NCBI GenBank assembly: GCA_958296055.1
Contig: CATQHS010000001.1
Location: 1,770,277-1,834,276, forward strand
Direction of reading: 5' to 3'
Source: an uncultured Acidimicrobiales bacterium
Lineage (GTDB): Bacteria > Actinomycetota > Acidimicrobiia > Acidimicrobiales > Aldehydirespiratoraceae
Length of the DNA stretch: 64,000 bases
Below are positions 37,377 to 46,140 of the stretch, in pieces. The position numbers and the translations under genes are program-made. The first letter of the stretch is position 1. Each line of letters opens with the position of its first letter. A model generated the notes under the pieces. That model ran no database searches and was not told the DNA's origin. It worked only from the letters and a program-made list of their open reading frames with translations.

Positions 37377-37955
37377 GTGGGGCCGGCCGTTCTCGTCATC
37401 GACAACTACGACTCGTTCGTGTACATCCTGGTCCAGTACCTCGGCGAGCTGGGCGCCGAGCCGACGGTGCGACGCCACGACGCCGTGACCGTGGCCGAGG
37501 CCAGAGCCATGAGCCCCGACGGGATTCTGGTGAGCCCCGGCCCCGGCACCCCGGGCGACGCCGGGGTCAGCACCGAGTTGGTGACCGAGATGGCCGGCGC
37601 CGTCCCCATCTTCGGCGTGTGCCTGGGGATGCAGTGCATCGGCGAGGCTTTCGGCGGCACCGTCGCTCGGGCCCCCCGGGTCATGCACGGCAAGACATCG
37701 CTGATCCGGCACCGCAACACCGGCGTGTTCGAGGGCTTGCCCAACCCGATCGAGGCCACTCGCTATCACTCGCTGACGGTCGAGGCCGCGTCGATGCCGG
37801 AGGCGTTGGTCGTCACTGCCGTGGCCGACGACGGGCTGGTGATGGGACTGCGCCACCGCGACCACGAAGTGGAGGGAGTGCAGTTCCACCCCGAGTCGGT
37901 GCTCACCGCCCACGGCATGGACCTCTTGGCCGCTTTCTTGGACCGCTGCCGCTGA
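37377..37955 (+). CDS. pabA: Glutamine amidotransferase, anthranilate/aminodeoxychorismate synthase component II
   Basis: About 192 residues from a GTG at 37377, giving the usual start VLVIDNYDSFVYILVQYLGE; earlier starts would add Arg/Pro-rich sequence. Class I glutamine amidotransferase with the oxyanion loop VSPGPGTPGDAG, nucleophile Cys in FGVCLGMQCIGEAFGG and the His-x-Glu pair in GVQFHPESVL. It releases ammonia for PabB or TrpE. Neither synthase subunit I is in the window, so pabA versus trpG cannot be decided; many actinobacteria keep one such gene close to pknB. Confidence 0.88.
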   Translation: MGPAVLVIDNYDSFVYILVQYLGELGAEPTVRRHDAVTVAEARAMSPDGILVSPGPGTPGDAGVSTELVTEMAGAVPIFGVCLGMQCIGEAFGGTVARAPRVMHGKTSLIRHRNTGVFEGLPNPIEATRYHSLTVEAASMPEALVVTAVADDGLVMGLRHRDHEVEGVQFHPESVLTAHGMDLLAAFLDRCR

Positions 37956-37982
37956 CGGCCCCGGCCCGCGGGCCGCGGCCGG
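37956..37982. terminator. G+C-rich hairpin between convergent pabA and pknB
   Basis: Starting directly after the pabA stop, CGGCC-CCGGCCC and GGGCC-GCGGCCG can pair into a long, nearly continuous G+C stem. It lies between two converging genes only 34 bases apart. No U-run is present. Confidence 0.4.
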
Positions 37983-37989
37983 CGAGGGA

Positions 37990-40263
37990 TCAGTTCTCGG
38001 CTGGCTCGGTGGTATCGACCGGCTCGGTGGTGTCGGGCGGCTCGGTGGTTTCGGGCCCCTCGGGGTCGGGGACGGGCTCCTCGGTGGTCGGGGTCTCCTC
38101 CGGCTCTTCGTCAGGATCAACCGAAGTCCCCGGCGGCTCGCCCACCACCACGTCCACCGGATCGCCCTGGCGGACCTGCTGGCCCGGCGCCGGGACCTGA
38201 GCCAGTATCCGCCCTATGTCGGTCGAGCCCGCCTCCACCGGCCGGAAGGTGACCGATCCGATGGTGAGGCCCTCGCGCTCCAGGTTCAGCTTGCCGGTGT
38301 CGAACAGCAGGCCCTGCACGTCGGGCATCGGCAGCGCGGGCAGGCCGGTCGAAACGATGACCGTGACCACGTTGTTGGGGGCCAGAGGAGTGCCGGCAGT
38401 GGGGTCGGTGTCGATGACCAGACCCTCTTCGACGGTCTCGTGGGCCTCCCGTTTTTCGCCGACCCGGAACCCGGCCTCGGCCAACTGGTTGAACGCCGTC
38501 AACTGGGACACGTTGCGCACATCGGGCACGAAGACCTGGCCCGGGCCCGTCGACACGGTGATCGTCACCGCTTCGCCGTCACTCAGCTCAGTGCCGCCGA
38601 TCGGGTCCTGGCCGATGACCGTGCCTGCCTCGGCCTGATTGGCGGCCGTTATGGGTATGACCACGTAGCCAGCCTCCATCAGCCGCTGGGTGGCCTGCTC
38701 TCGGGTCCGGCCCCGGACCGGCGGGACCTTCGGCGTCTCTCCCCGGCTGACCACCAGGGTCACCGCATCGCTCTCGTCGACGCGCTGGCCGGCCGGCGGG
38801 GACTGATCGAACACCGTGTCCTCGGGTATGGAGGTGTTCACCCGATAGTCCACTTCGATTCTCAGGCCGAGGTCGCGAAGCCGGTCCTCGGCGCCGCTGA
38901 GGCTCAGGCCGTTCAACGACGGCATTTCTATGACCTCCGCCGGCGGCGGTTCGACCGGGGAGGCGGGATCGTCGCTCCCGCCCAAGTCGAGGTTGCGATA
39001 GAAGGCGACGACGAGGGCGCCGAGCACCGCCACCAGCCCGGTCAGCAGCACCAGCATGAGCGCGGTGCGCTTCCAACCGTCGCCGGAGGGCTCGCCGTAG
39101 TAGTAGGCGGGCGGATACGGGGCGGCCGGCGGCACGGGCGGCTGATGGAACCTCGTCCCGGCGGGAGGAGACCCGGGCGCCACCTGCTGATCGAACCTCG
39201 ACGGCATCAGCGGCGCGGGCTGCTGATCGGACCTCGTCCCGGCGGGAGGAGACCGGTGCACCGCCGGACCGGGGGGCGGGGTCGCGACCGGGCGGCGGGG
39301 AGCGGCCGCCGGAGCGGGAGACGGGGAAATGAGAGCGGCTGGGCCCTGAGCGGCTGAACCCTGAGCGACTGGCCCCTGAGCAGTCGCCGGGCTCGGGGCG
39401 GTTGGTTTGCGGCTCGGGATCTGATGGGCGCCAGCCAGGTAACGCTGCAAGTCGGCGACCAAGTCAGCAGCGGCGGGGTACCGGAGAGAGGGATCTTTGG
39501 CCAGCAGCTTGAGGATGATGGCCTGAAGCGACTCGGCGATGTTCGCTCCATTGCGGTTGGGCGGGACCGGTCGCTCCTGCACCTGCTTCAACGCCACCGC
39601 CGTGGGGTTGTCAGCCACGAACGGCGGCCGGCCGGTGACCATCTCGTAGAGCACGATCCCAAGCGAGTACAGGTCGGACTGACCGCTGAGCGTCTTGCCC
39701 TGGGCCTGCTCGGGCGAGAAATAGGTGGCCGTGCCCAGAACCGAGCCGGCCCGGGTCAGGTTGTCGGAGGCAGTGGCGACCAAGGCGGTGGCGATCCCGA
39801 AGTCGGCGACCTTCACCGTGCCGTCGTCGTTCACCAAGATGTTGCCGAGCTTCACGTCGCGATGCACCAGGCCAGCCTTGTGCGCAGTGCCCAGCGCGTC
39901 GGCCACGGCGGCGCCGATCTCCGCGGCCCGGTCGGGGTGCAGCGGCCCGGTCGAGCGCAGCACATCGGCCATGCTTCGCCCCTCCACATACTCCATCACC
40001 AGGTAATACGTGCCCCGTTCCTGACCCCAGTCATAGACCCCGACGATGTGAGGATGGTTCAAGTTGGCCGCGGCCTGAGCCTCCCGGCGGAAGCGCTCCA
40101 CAAAACTGGGCTCGTCGGCGTACTCGGGGAACAGGACCTTGAGCGCGACCTGGCGGTCGAGGAGCGCATCTCGAGCCAGATAGACGTCGGCCATGCCGCC
40201 GCGGGCCAAGTGGCGCAACAGCGCATAGCGGCCGTTGAACACGGTCGGGCCCGGTTCGGACAT
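37990..40263 (-). CDS. pknB: PknB-type Ser/Thr protein kinase with four PASTA domains
   Basis: A 757-residue membrane kinase. The kinase domain (about 8-275) has the glycine loop HLARGGMADVYLA, Lys42 in VALKVL, the catalytic loop HRDVKLGN with Asp136, and DFG at 154-156. A Pro/Ala/Gln-rich juxtamembrane segment (about 280-395) with repeats of AQGP and PPAGTR precedes one helix at about 400-421. Four extracellular PASTA repeats (about 65 aa each) follow, then an acidic Thr/Pro/Glu tail. PASTA domains bind peptidoglycan fragments and lipid II, so this kinase probably senses cell-wall state. A PP2C phosphatase gene lies just upstream on the same strand. Confidence 0.94.
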   Translation of the reverse strand: MSEPGPTVFNGRYALLRHLARGGMADVYLARDALLDRQVALKVLFPEYADEPSFVERFRREAQAAANLNHPHIVGVYDWGQERGTYYLVMEYVEGRSMADVLRSTGPLHPDRAAEIGAAVADALGTAHKAGLVHRDVKLGNILVNDDGTVKVADFGIATALVATASDNLTRAGSVLGTATYFSPEQAQGKTLSGQSDLYSLGIVLYEMVTGRPPFVADNPTAVALKQVQERPVPPNRNGANIAESLQAIILKLLAKDPSLRYPAAADLVADLQRYLAGAHQIPSRKPTAPSPATAQGPVAQGSAAQGPAALISPSPAPAAAPRRPVATPPPGPAVHRSPPAGTRSDQQPAPLMPSRFDQQVAPGSPPAGTRFHQPPVPPAAPYPPAYYYGEPSGDGWKRTALMLVLLTGLVAVLGALVVAFYRNLDLGGSDDPASPVEPPPAEVIEMPSLNGLSLSGAEDRLRDLGLRIEVDYRVNTSIPEDTVFDQSPPAGQRVDESDAVTLVVSRGETPKVPPVRGRTREQATQRLMEAGYVVIPITAANQAEAGTVIGQDPIGGTELSDGEAVTITVSTGPGQVFVPDVRNVSQLTAFNQLAEAGFRVGEKREAHETVEEGLVIDTDPTAGTPLAPNNVVTVIVSTGLPALPMPDVQGLLFDTGKLNLEREGLTIGSVTFRPVEAGSTDIGRILAQVPAPGQQVRQGDPVDVVVGEPPGTSVDPDEEPEETPTTEEPVPDPEGPETTEPPDTTEPVDTTEPAEN

Positions 40264-40310
40264 GCCGAACCAGTTTACCGGAGCCGAATTGGGCGCCGTG
40301 GGAGTCCGGG

Positions 40311-41090
40311 TCAGGCCGGACCAGCGCCCGGTCGGGCGGCGAGAACCAGGCCGGACCCATCCGGTTCCAGCCCGTCAAGGACGTCCACCACCGCGGCGGT
40401 CACATTGTCGTGGCCGCCAGCCCGAATCGCCTCATCCACCAAGGCTCGGGCCGCGGCAGCGGGATCGTCATTGTCCCGCAGCACGCCGGCGATGGCCGCG
40501 TCGGTGATCTCGCTGAACAGCCCATCGGAGCAGAGCAGGAACCGAGTTCCCCGGACGGCCCTCAGCTCCCAGGCGTCCACCAGCACCTCCGGCTCGAATC
40601 CCAGCACCCGGGTCAGCCGGTTGCGGTCGGGATGGACCGCGGCCGCGGCCCGGTCGAGCTGACCGGCCCGGATCATCTCCCCCACCATGTTGTGATCGTC
40701 GCTGATCTGATCCAGCTCGGCGCCGGTCAGGGCGTAGAGACGGGAATCGCCCACGTTGACCGCGCCGAGACGGGGCTTGCCGCCAGCGGGGGCGAGGTCG
40801 GCCAAGGCGCACAGGGTCGTGCACATCCCGGCCAGGGCCCGGTCGGCTCGAGCCTCGGCCCGGATGGCGGTGTGAGCGGCCCGGACCAAGTCCACGAGCT
40901 GGTCGAGGGCGGCCAGCCCTTCGTGGCGGGCCAGTTCGTCGACGGCGATGGCGGCCGCGACCTCTCCGCCTTGGTGGCCTCCCAGCCCGTCGGCCACCGC
41001 GAAAAGCGAGCCGTCGGCCAGCCAGCGGTCCTGGTTGATGTCGCGAACCGGGCCGGTGGCGCTGGCCGCCCCGTAACCGAATGCGGTCAT
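40311..41090 (-). CDS. PP2C-family Ser/Thr phosphatase
   Basis: About 259 residues from the ATG at 41090; the long upstream frame is low-complexity Arg/Pro sequence. Metal-dependent PPM phosphatase with INQDRWLADGSLFAVADGLGG (metal Asp and Gly), VNVGDSRLYAL, FLLCSDGLFSEI and the final metal Asp in GGHDNVTAAVV. It is the natural antagonist of the PASTA kinase encoded 47 bases downstream, like PstP with PknB in mycobacteria. The rodA, pbpA and FHA genes usually found in that cluster are absent here. Confidence 0.92.
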   Translation of the reverse strand: MTAFGYGAASATGPVRDINQDRWLADGSLFAVADGLGGHQGGEVAAAIAVDELARHEGLAALDQLVDLVRAAHTAIRAEARADRALAGMCTTLCALADLAPAGGKPRLGAVNVGDSRLYALTGAELDQISDDHNMVGEMIRAGQLDRAAAAVHPDRNRLTRVLGFEPEVLVDAWELRAVRGTRFLLCSDGLFSEITDAAIAGVLRDNDDPAAAARALVDEAIRAGGHDNVTAAVVDVLDGLEPDGSGLVLAARPGAGPA

Positions 41091-41264
41091 GCCGACGGCC
41101 GGGGCCCGAGGCCGGGGCGCGAGGCCGAGGGCCAGAACTGGGGAGGGGCAGCCGCAGGGACGGCGAACACAGCCAGAGGCTACCCAGCAGGCCGGGCGGA
41201 GTGATCCGGCCGGCGAAGGCGCTAGCCTCGAAAGGCCTCCCGGTCCCGAACTGGCGGGTGCCGC

Positions 41265-41349
<85 letters not shown>

Positions 41350-41359
41350 CCCTCTGGAT

Positions 41360-42403
41360 ATGGATACCACCGATATCGAAAGCGCCGAAGGCGATCGGCG
41401 CCGACAGGGCGCTCGAGCGACCGAAGGGGTTGAAGGCTGGACCATCAGCGGTTCTGAGTCGGGTGACGACGCGGTGCTCGCCGACGCCACCGACCTGCTG
41501 CGAGCCGAGCTCCCCGACCCCCGGCTGGCCGACGACACCGCCTACCTGCGCTGGAGCTACCGGGACAACCCCCTGAGTCCGGCCTGGGAGCGATACCACT
41601 ACATCGAAGCCCCGGGGGGCGGCCGCCCCCTGCTGGTGGCCCACCATGTGATCACGCCCCGGCGTTTCCGCGGCCCCGGGGGCCAACGATGCGAGGGAGC
41701 GCTGTCCCAGCATTCCGTCACCCGCTCCGGTTATCAGCGGGCCCGTCACTTCACCCGGCTCGGGCATGAGGTCTACGCCGAGGCCGGAGCCGCGGGCCGC
41801 ACCTTCGTGGCCGGGGCGGCCAACGCGATATCCACCCCGGCGTTCATCAAGTACATGGGCTGGCGGCTGGTCGGGCCCCTGCCGGTCCGGGTGATCTCGC
41901 CCGCCGGCCGGAGCCGGCGCGACCTGAGCCACACCGAAGTGAGCGCGAGCTGGCTGGACTCCGGCGGGCTCGACGATTTCGCGGCGGCGGCGGACCGTCA
42001 CCCAGTGGCCGCATGGTCGACCGACTGGACCACAGAGATGCTGCGCTGGCGACTGGCCTGTCCTTTCGCCCGTTACTGGGTGCATGCGAGCGACGACTTG
42101 GCCCTGGTGACCACCCGGACGAGCTACAAGAAGCTGCCGGTCACGGTGGTGCTGAAAACGTTCCCCTTGGGGCCCGGGCCGGTCCCGGCCACCGGGGCCA
42201 TCCGATCGATCACCCGCTGGCACCGCAGCGCCTTCGCCGTTTATTCCGGCTTCAACCCGGCCGTGGCGATCCGAGGGATCAAGCCGCCCCGACGATTCCA
42301 GCCCAGCCCCCTGAACCTGGTCGTCCGGTCCCTGGACCCAGCTCTGGACAACGCCGGGATCGACTTCGACACCTTCGAACTGTTGGACATGGACGTCTAC
42401 TGA
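41360..42403 (+). CDS. GNAT-like acyltransferase of a surface-polysaccharide cluster
   Basis: A 347-residue soluble protein. The core DTAYLRWSYRDNPLSPAWER resembles the opening of GNAT-fold proteins in exopolysaccharide clusters, which often read LRWKYLxNP. The next strand is PLLVAHHVITPRRFRG; EGALSQHSVTRSGYQRARHF follows, and a later strand AFIKYMGWRLVGPLPV resembles the GNAT 'F-x-x-x-G' region. The C-terminus has WTTEMLRWRLACPFARYWV, a possible second GNAT half. Acyl acceptor unknown. It starts 10 bases after the tRNA-Leu gene; the 5' end may be shorter than given. Confidence 0.6.
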   Translation: MDTTDIESAEGDRRRQGARATEGVEGWTISGSESGDDAVLADATDLLRAELPDPRLADDTAYLRWSYRDNPLSPAWERYHYIEAPGGGRPLLVAHHVITPRRFRGPGGQRCEGALSQHSVTRSGYQRARHFTRLGHEVYAEAGAAGRTFVAGAANAISTPAFIKYMGWRLVGPLPVRVISPAGRSRRDLSHTEVSASWLDSGGLDDFAAAADRHPVAAWSTDWTTEMLRWRLACPFARYWVHASDDLALVTTRTSYKKLPVTVVLKTFPLGPGPVPATGAIRSITRWHRSAFAVYSGFNPAVAIRGIKPPRRFQPSPLNLVVRSLDPALDNAGIDFDTFELLDMDVY

Positions 42404-42460
42404 ACCCACCTACGATCTGGAACGGGCGGAGCTACCCGGGCAGCTTCTCGAAACAGCGGT

Positions 42461-42565
42461 TCACCAGGCGATCCCAGCGGGCGGAGAGTCCCACGGGTCC
42501 ACAAGAATGACCCCGGCCCGAGTTTTGACCCGCAGACAACTGTGGCCGATGACCGTGAGATGCAT
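42461..42565 (-). pseudogene. N-terminal remnant of an MBL-fold (UlaG-like) hydrolase
   Basis: Only 34 codons are open, reading MHLTVIGHSCLRVKTRAGVI then LVDPW, which is the typical first beta-hairpin of UlaG-like metallo-beta-lactamase-fold proteins (T-x-IGHSCL...ILVDPW). After DPW the frame soon reaches a TGA and no H-x-H-x-D-H motif follows. The other frames continue a little (WDRLVNRCFEKLPG before a stop). It has a G-rich sequence just before the ATG. The most likely reading is a broken gene end left in the polysaccharide cluster. Confidence 0.5.
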
Positions 42566-42617
42566 CCCCGCCCAGTTTAGGTCTCGGGCCAGGCGGGCCG
42601 CCCCGTAGCATCGTCCC

Positions 42618-43934
42618 GTGTTCCGCCGGAACCGATTCGCCTGGTGTGTTGCCGCCGCGTTCGCTCTGGCCGCGGTGCTGCGCTGGGCGATGGCGGTCAG
42701 GTATTACCGCGACCTGCCCCTAGGTGTGACCGACAACTTTTATTACCACTCCCAAGCCAACTTGCTGGCCGAGGGCCGGGGATTCATCAACCCATTCACC
42801 TTCATCGCGGGTCTAGTAGAGCCGACGGCAGCCCACCCTCCGCTCTACTCGCTTTACCTGGCGGCATGGTCGCTGCTGGGAGCGGACACGCCTTTGTGGC
42901 ACCGGCTGGCGTCGGGGCTGGTCAGCGCGGCCGCGGTGGTGCCGGTGGCTCTGACCGTGGCCCGGCTGGCCGGCACGAGAGCCGGGGTGACCGCCGGGTT
43001 GCTGGTCGCCGTCCACCCGGCGCTGTGGATGAACGACGGACTGATCTTGTCTGAGTCGCTGTACATCCCGTTGGCGGCGGGCATCATCTGGCAGGCCCAC
43101 CGGTTCCTCGCCCGGCCCGGGCCAGGACGGGCGATCGGGCTCTCGGCTGTCCTGGCTGCCGCCACTCTGATCCGCAGCGAGTCGTTCTTGCTTTTCTTTG
43201 TGCTGCTGGCGCCGCTGGTTTGGCGGCGGCGGGCCGGCACCGTCAGGGACCGCCTCCGGATGACGGGGGTCGCCGCAGTCACCGCCGCGGCCATCCTGGC
43301 TCCGTGGGTGGGACGGAACCTGACCGTCTTCGAGAAACCAACGCTGTTGTCGTCGGGTATGGGCTTTGTGCTCGAACTCGCCAACTGCGACGATACCTAT
43401 TCCGGGTCTCTGCTGGGCTACTGGAGCGCCGCCTGCGACCCCGGACACTGGGTCCAGGGCGATGAATCGACCATCGGAGCCGACAAGCTGGACCGGGCTC
43501 GTCGTTACATAGGCGATCATCTCAGCCAGCAGCCCCAAGTGGCCGCGGCCAGGGTGGGCCGCCTCTTCGGCTTGTTCCGTCCCTTCCAGACCGCTGATTT
43601 CGACGTGTTCCTCGAGCGCCGCATCCAAAGCCACGTCCGGGCCGGGCTGTGGTCCCACTGGGCCCTGTCGCTGCTGGCCGCGGGCGGCGCGGTCGTTCTG
43701 TGGCGGCGCCGGCTGCCCCTCTGGCCGTCGGCGGCTTTCATCGGAACGGCCGCCCTGACCGCCGCCGCCACCTTCGGGATCACCCGCTACCGGTCCGGTG
43801 CCGACGTGGCCATCGCGGTGCTGGCCGGGATCGCACTCGGAGCCCTGCTCGATCGGTGGCGGCCGACACCGGCCGCGCCCATCCACTCAGGCCGAGGCGA
43901 TCCGGCCAACCCCGGCCGAGAGGTAGCCCCGTGA
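42618..43934 (+). CDS. GT39-type membrane glycosyltransferase
   Basis: A 438-residue protein with about ten membrane helices. It resembles the ArnT/PMT superfamily (GT39, GT-C fold), which moves sugars from lipid-linked donors on the outer face of the membrane. Visible are the N-terminal helix, the first loop GVTDNFYYHSQANLLAEGRG (acidic residue of the active site), AAHPPLYSLYLAAWSLLG, and VHPALWMNDGLILSESLYIP, a typical GT-C block. A C-terminal ITRYR motif ends the last helices. It is the first of three related glycosyltransferases here and is coupled to the next by a GTGA overlap. Confidence 0.8.
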   Translation: MFRRNRFAWCVAAAFALAAVLRWAMAVRYYRDLPLGVTDNFYYHSQANLLAEGRGFINPFTFIAGLVEPTAAHPPLYSLYLAAWSLLGADTPLWHRLASGLVSAAAVVPVALTVARLAGTRAGVTAGLLVAVHPALWMNDGLILSESLYIPLAAGIIWQAHRFLARPGPGRAIGLSAVLAAATLIRSESFLLFFVLLAPLVWRRRAGTVRDRLRMTGVAAVTAAAILAPWVGRNLTVFEKPTLLSSGMGFVLELANCDDTYSGSLLGYWSAACDPGHWVQGDESTIGADKLDRARRYIGDHLSQQPQVAAARVGRLFGLFRPFQTADFDVFLERRIQSHVRAGLWSHWALSLLAAGGAVVLWRRRLPLWPSAAFIGTAALTAAATFGITRYRSGADVAIAVLAGIALGALLDRWRPTPAAPIHSGRGDPANPGREVAP

Positions 43935-45316
43935 ACCCGATCCGATACCGGCTTCTGGAAGACCGCTGGTGGCTGCCGACGGCCGGGATCGCGCTTGGAG
44001 CCCTCGTGGTGCGCTGGTACGTGGTACTGGCGGCCCGGCCCACCTGTTCGACCCGGGGAGGCGGCGAACCCGGGTGTTTTCTGATCAACGGGGACGTGCT
44101 CTACCGATTCACCCAGGGCCGGTTGATCGGGGCCGGGCATTTCTTTAAGAACGGCCTCGAGTACCAGGTCACCGGCCGGCTGGTGGAATCGGCCGCCCAC
44201 CCGCCTCTGTTCCCTCTGCTGCTCGGGCTCTGGTCGGCCCTGGGACTGGACACCGTGTCATGGCAGCGGTTCGGGGCCACCTTTCTCGGCGCGGCCGGGG
44301 TGGTTCTGATCGCGATGGTGGCCCGGAGGCTGGGATGCGACGGAGCCGGGTGGATCGCCGCCGCCGTCGCCGCGGTCCACCCCCTGCTGTGGATCAGCGA
44401 TGCCATGCTGATGTCGGAATCGCTCTACCAGCCGGCAGTGGCCGCGATAATGCTGGTCGCCGTCGCCTACGCCGACCGGCCCACCGGCCGACTCGCGCTT
44501 GTCGCCGGCGCGTCGGTCGGCGCCGCGGCGCTGGTGAGAGGCGAAGCCGTCCTGCTGGTCGGGCTGCTACTGGTGCCGCTGGTCGGGCTGGCCCGACCGC
44601 TTCCGGGCCGGGACCGGGCCCGTCATCTGCTCGTCGCCGGCACCGGCGCCGCCATGGTGATGGCGCCGTGGATCGTCTACAACAACGCCAGATTCGCCCG
44701 GCCGGTTACCCTCACCTCAGGGATGGGAAGCGTTCTTATGGCCGGGTCGTGTGACAGCGTCTGGGATGGCCCGAAGTTGGGTTGGTGGGCGGACTGCTTC
44801 ACCGAGAGAGGTCTGTGGGACGACTACGAAGCCGCCTTCCTCGGCAGCACCGCCGCCGGGCCCGATCGCGCCGTCTACGACGAGTCGCTGACCGACGCCT
44901 TCAACCGCCGGCACGCTCTCGACTACATAGGCGACAACATCGGCCGTTACCCGGCCGTGATGCTGGCCCGGATCGGCCGGGCCCTGGAGGTTTTCCGGGT
45001 CGGCGACACGCTCCAGGCCAACTGGGCGGTGGAGGGGCGCTGGCGGGGGCCCTCCACGATCGGGCTCGGGCTGTACTACGCCTTGATCGTCCCAGCCGCC
45101 GCCGGCGCGGTGGTCCTGCGAAGAGCCGGCCGGCGGCTGACCCCGGTGCTGGCCTGGTGGCCGATGGTCATGGCCACGGCCGCGGCCACTTTCGGGCTTA
45201 CCCGCTACCGGGTGCCGGTCGACATCGCCATGATCGTGCTGGCCGGGATCGGGCTGGCCGCGCTGCGGCGGCCGAGCCGGCACCCCCAACCGGTTCGCGC
45301 TCAGGCGCCCGGATGA
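43931..45316 (+). CDS. GT39-type membrane glycosyltransferase, paralog of the preceding gene
   Basis: A 461-residue multi-pass protein from the GTG that overlaps the previous stop. It shares the arrangement of its neighbour: loop 1 (INGDVLYRFTQGRLIGAGHF), AAHPPLFPLLLGLWSALG, AVHPLLWISDAMLMSESLYQ, SGMGSVLMAGSCDSVWDG and a last-helix LTRYRVPVDIAMIVLAGI. The pair probably arose by duplication. Donor and acceptor unknown; other cluster members suggest glycan or glycolipid decoration. It overlaps the deacetylase gene by ATGA. Confidence 0.8.
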   Translation: MNPIRYRLLEDRWWLPTAGIALGALVVRWYVVLAARPTCSTRGGGEPGCFLINGDVLYRFTQGRLIGAGHFFKNGLEYQVTGRLVESAAHPPLFPLLLGLWSALGLDTVSWQRFGATFLGAAGVVLIAMVARRLGCDGAGWIAAAVAAVHPLLWISDAMLMSESLYQPAVAAIMLVAVAYADRPTGRLALVAGASVGAAALVRGEAVLLVGLLLVPLVGLARPLPGRDRARHLLVAGTGAAMVMAPWIVYNNARFARPVTLTSGMGSVLMAGSCDSVWDGPKLGWWADCFTERGLWDDYEAAFLGSTAAGPDRAVYDESLTDAFNRRHALDYIGDNIGRYPAVMLARIGRALEVFRVGDTLQANWAVEGRWRGPSTIGLGLYYALIVPAAAGAVVLRRAGRRLTPVLAWWPMVMATAAATFGLTRYRVPVDIAMIVLAGIGLAALRRPSRHPQPVRAQAPG

Positions 45317-46140
45317 GCCCGACCATCGCCTTCACCTTCGACTTGGAGGATCACCGCCCGGATCGGGCCGTGGAGCGCCGCTACGTCGCCATCGTCGAGC
45401 CATTGTTGGACGATCTGGACGAATGGGGGGTCACCGGCACCGTGTTCGTGGTGGGCGATCTGATCGCCGAGTCCCCCGATCTCATCCGGTCGATCGCCGA
45501 ACGGGGCCACGAAGTCGGTCTGCACGGCACCGACCACTCGCCGCTGCCGGAGTTGGGGCCGCAGCGGTTCCGGGCCGACGTCGAAGCCTTCACTGAGTCG
45601 CTGGCCTCGGTGACCGGGAGACCGGTGCTGGGGTTCCGGGCACCGACCCTTTCGCTGGTCCCGGCCTCGGCCTGGGCGCCAGAGATCCTCGCCGAGCTGG
45701 GCTACGTCTACTCGTCGAGCGTCCTACCGGCCCGCAACCCGCTGTTCGGCTGGCCCGAAGCGCCGGCCGAGCCCTTTCGCTGGCCCTGCGGTCTGGTCGA
45801 GCTGCCCGCCCCGGTGGTCCGCCTCGGCCCCGCTCGGCTGCCGATGCTGGGGGGTGTCTATCTCCGCGTCGCCCCGAGCGCCCTCGTCAAATGGGCTCAT
45901 CGCCGGCTCCGCCACCACCCGGCCCCGTGGCTCTATGCCCATCCTTACGACTTCGATCCCGACGAGGTTCGCTGGGCCATGCCCCTGGTCGGACGGATGG
46001 GCAAGCAGATAATGTGGTGGGGACGGAGGCGGATGCGCCCGCGGGTGAGGGGCTTGGTGGCTGGATCGGATCTCACCCTGGCCGCTATCGCCTCCCGACA
46101 CGCCGACGCCCCCGTCTTCCACCCGCCGGGGACGACGTGA
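45313..46140 (+). CDS. Polysaccharide deacetylase (NodB/CE4 family)
   Basis: A 275-residue protein starting on the ATG overlapping the previous stop. NodB-fold marks are TIAFTFDLEDHRPDRAVER (motif 1 acidic pair), TGTVFVVGDLIAESPDLI, HEVGLHGTDHSPLPEL (motif 2 His cluster) and GFRAPTLSLVPAS (motif 3 Arg). The C-terminal YAHPYDFDPDEVRW is motif 5-like. It resembles the exopolysaccharide-type deacetylases (DUF3473 relatives) that act on lipid-linked or exported glycans. No signal peptide, so it probably acts in the cytoplasm. The next gene overlaps by GTGA. Confidence 0.85.
   Translation: MSPTIAFTFDLEDHRPDRAVERRYVAIVEPLLDDLDEWGVTGTVFVVGDLIAESPDLIRSIAERGHEVGLHGTDHSPLPELGPQRFRADVEAFTESLASVTGRPVLGFRAPTLSLVPASAWAPEILAELGYVYSSSVLPARNPLFGWPEAPAEPFRWPCGLVELPAPVVRLGPARLPMLGGVYLRVAPSALVKWAHRRLRHHPAPWLYAHPYDFDPDEVRWAMPLVGRMGKQIMWWGRRRMRPRVRGLVAGSDLTLAAIASRHADAPVFHPPGTT

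Noticed and set aside
35027..37405. Minus-strand open frame of about 792 codons
   Set aside because: Antisense of etfD, which has clear Fe-S motifs; the antisense product is low-complexity.
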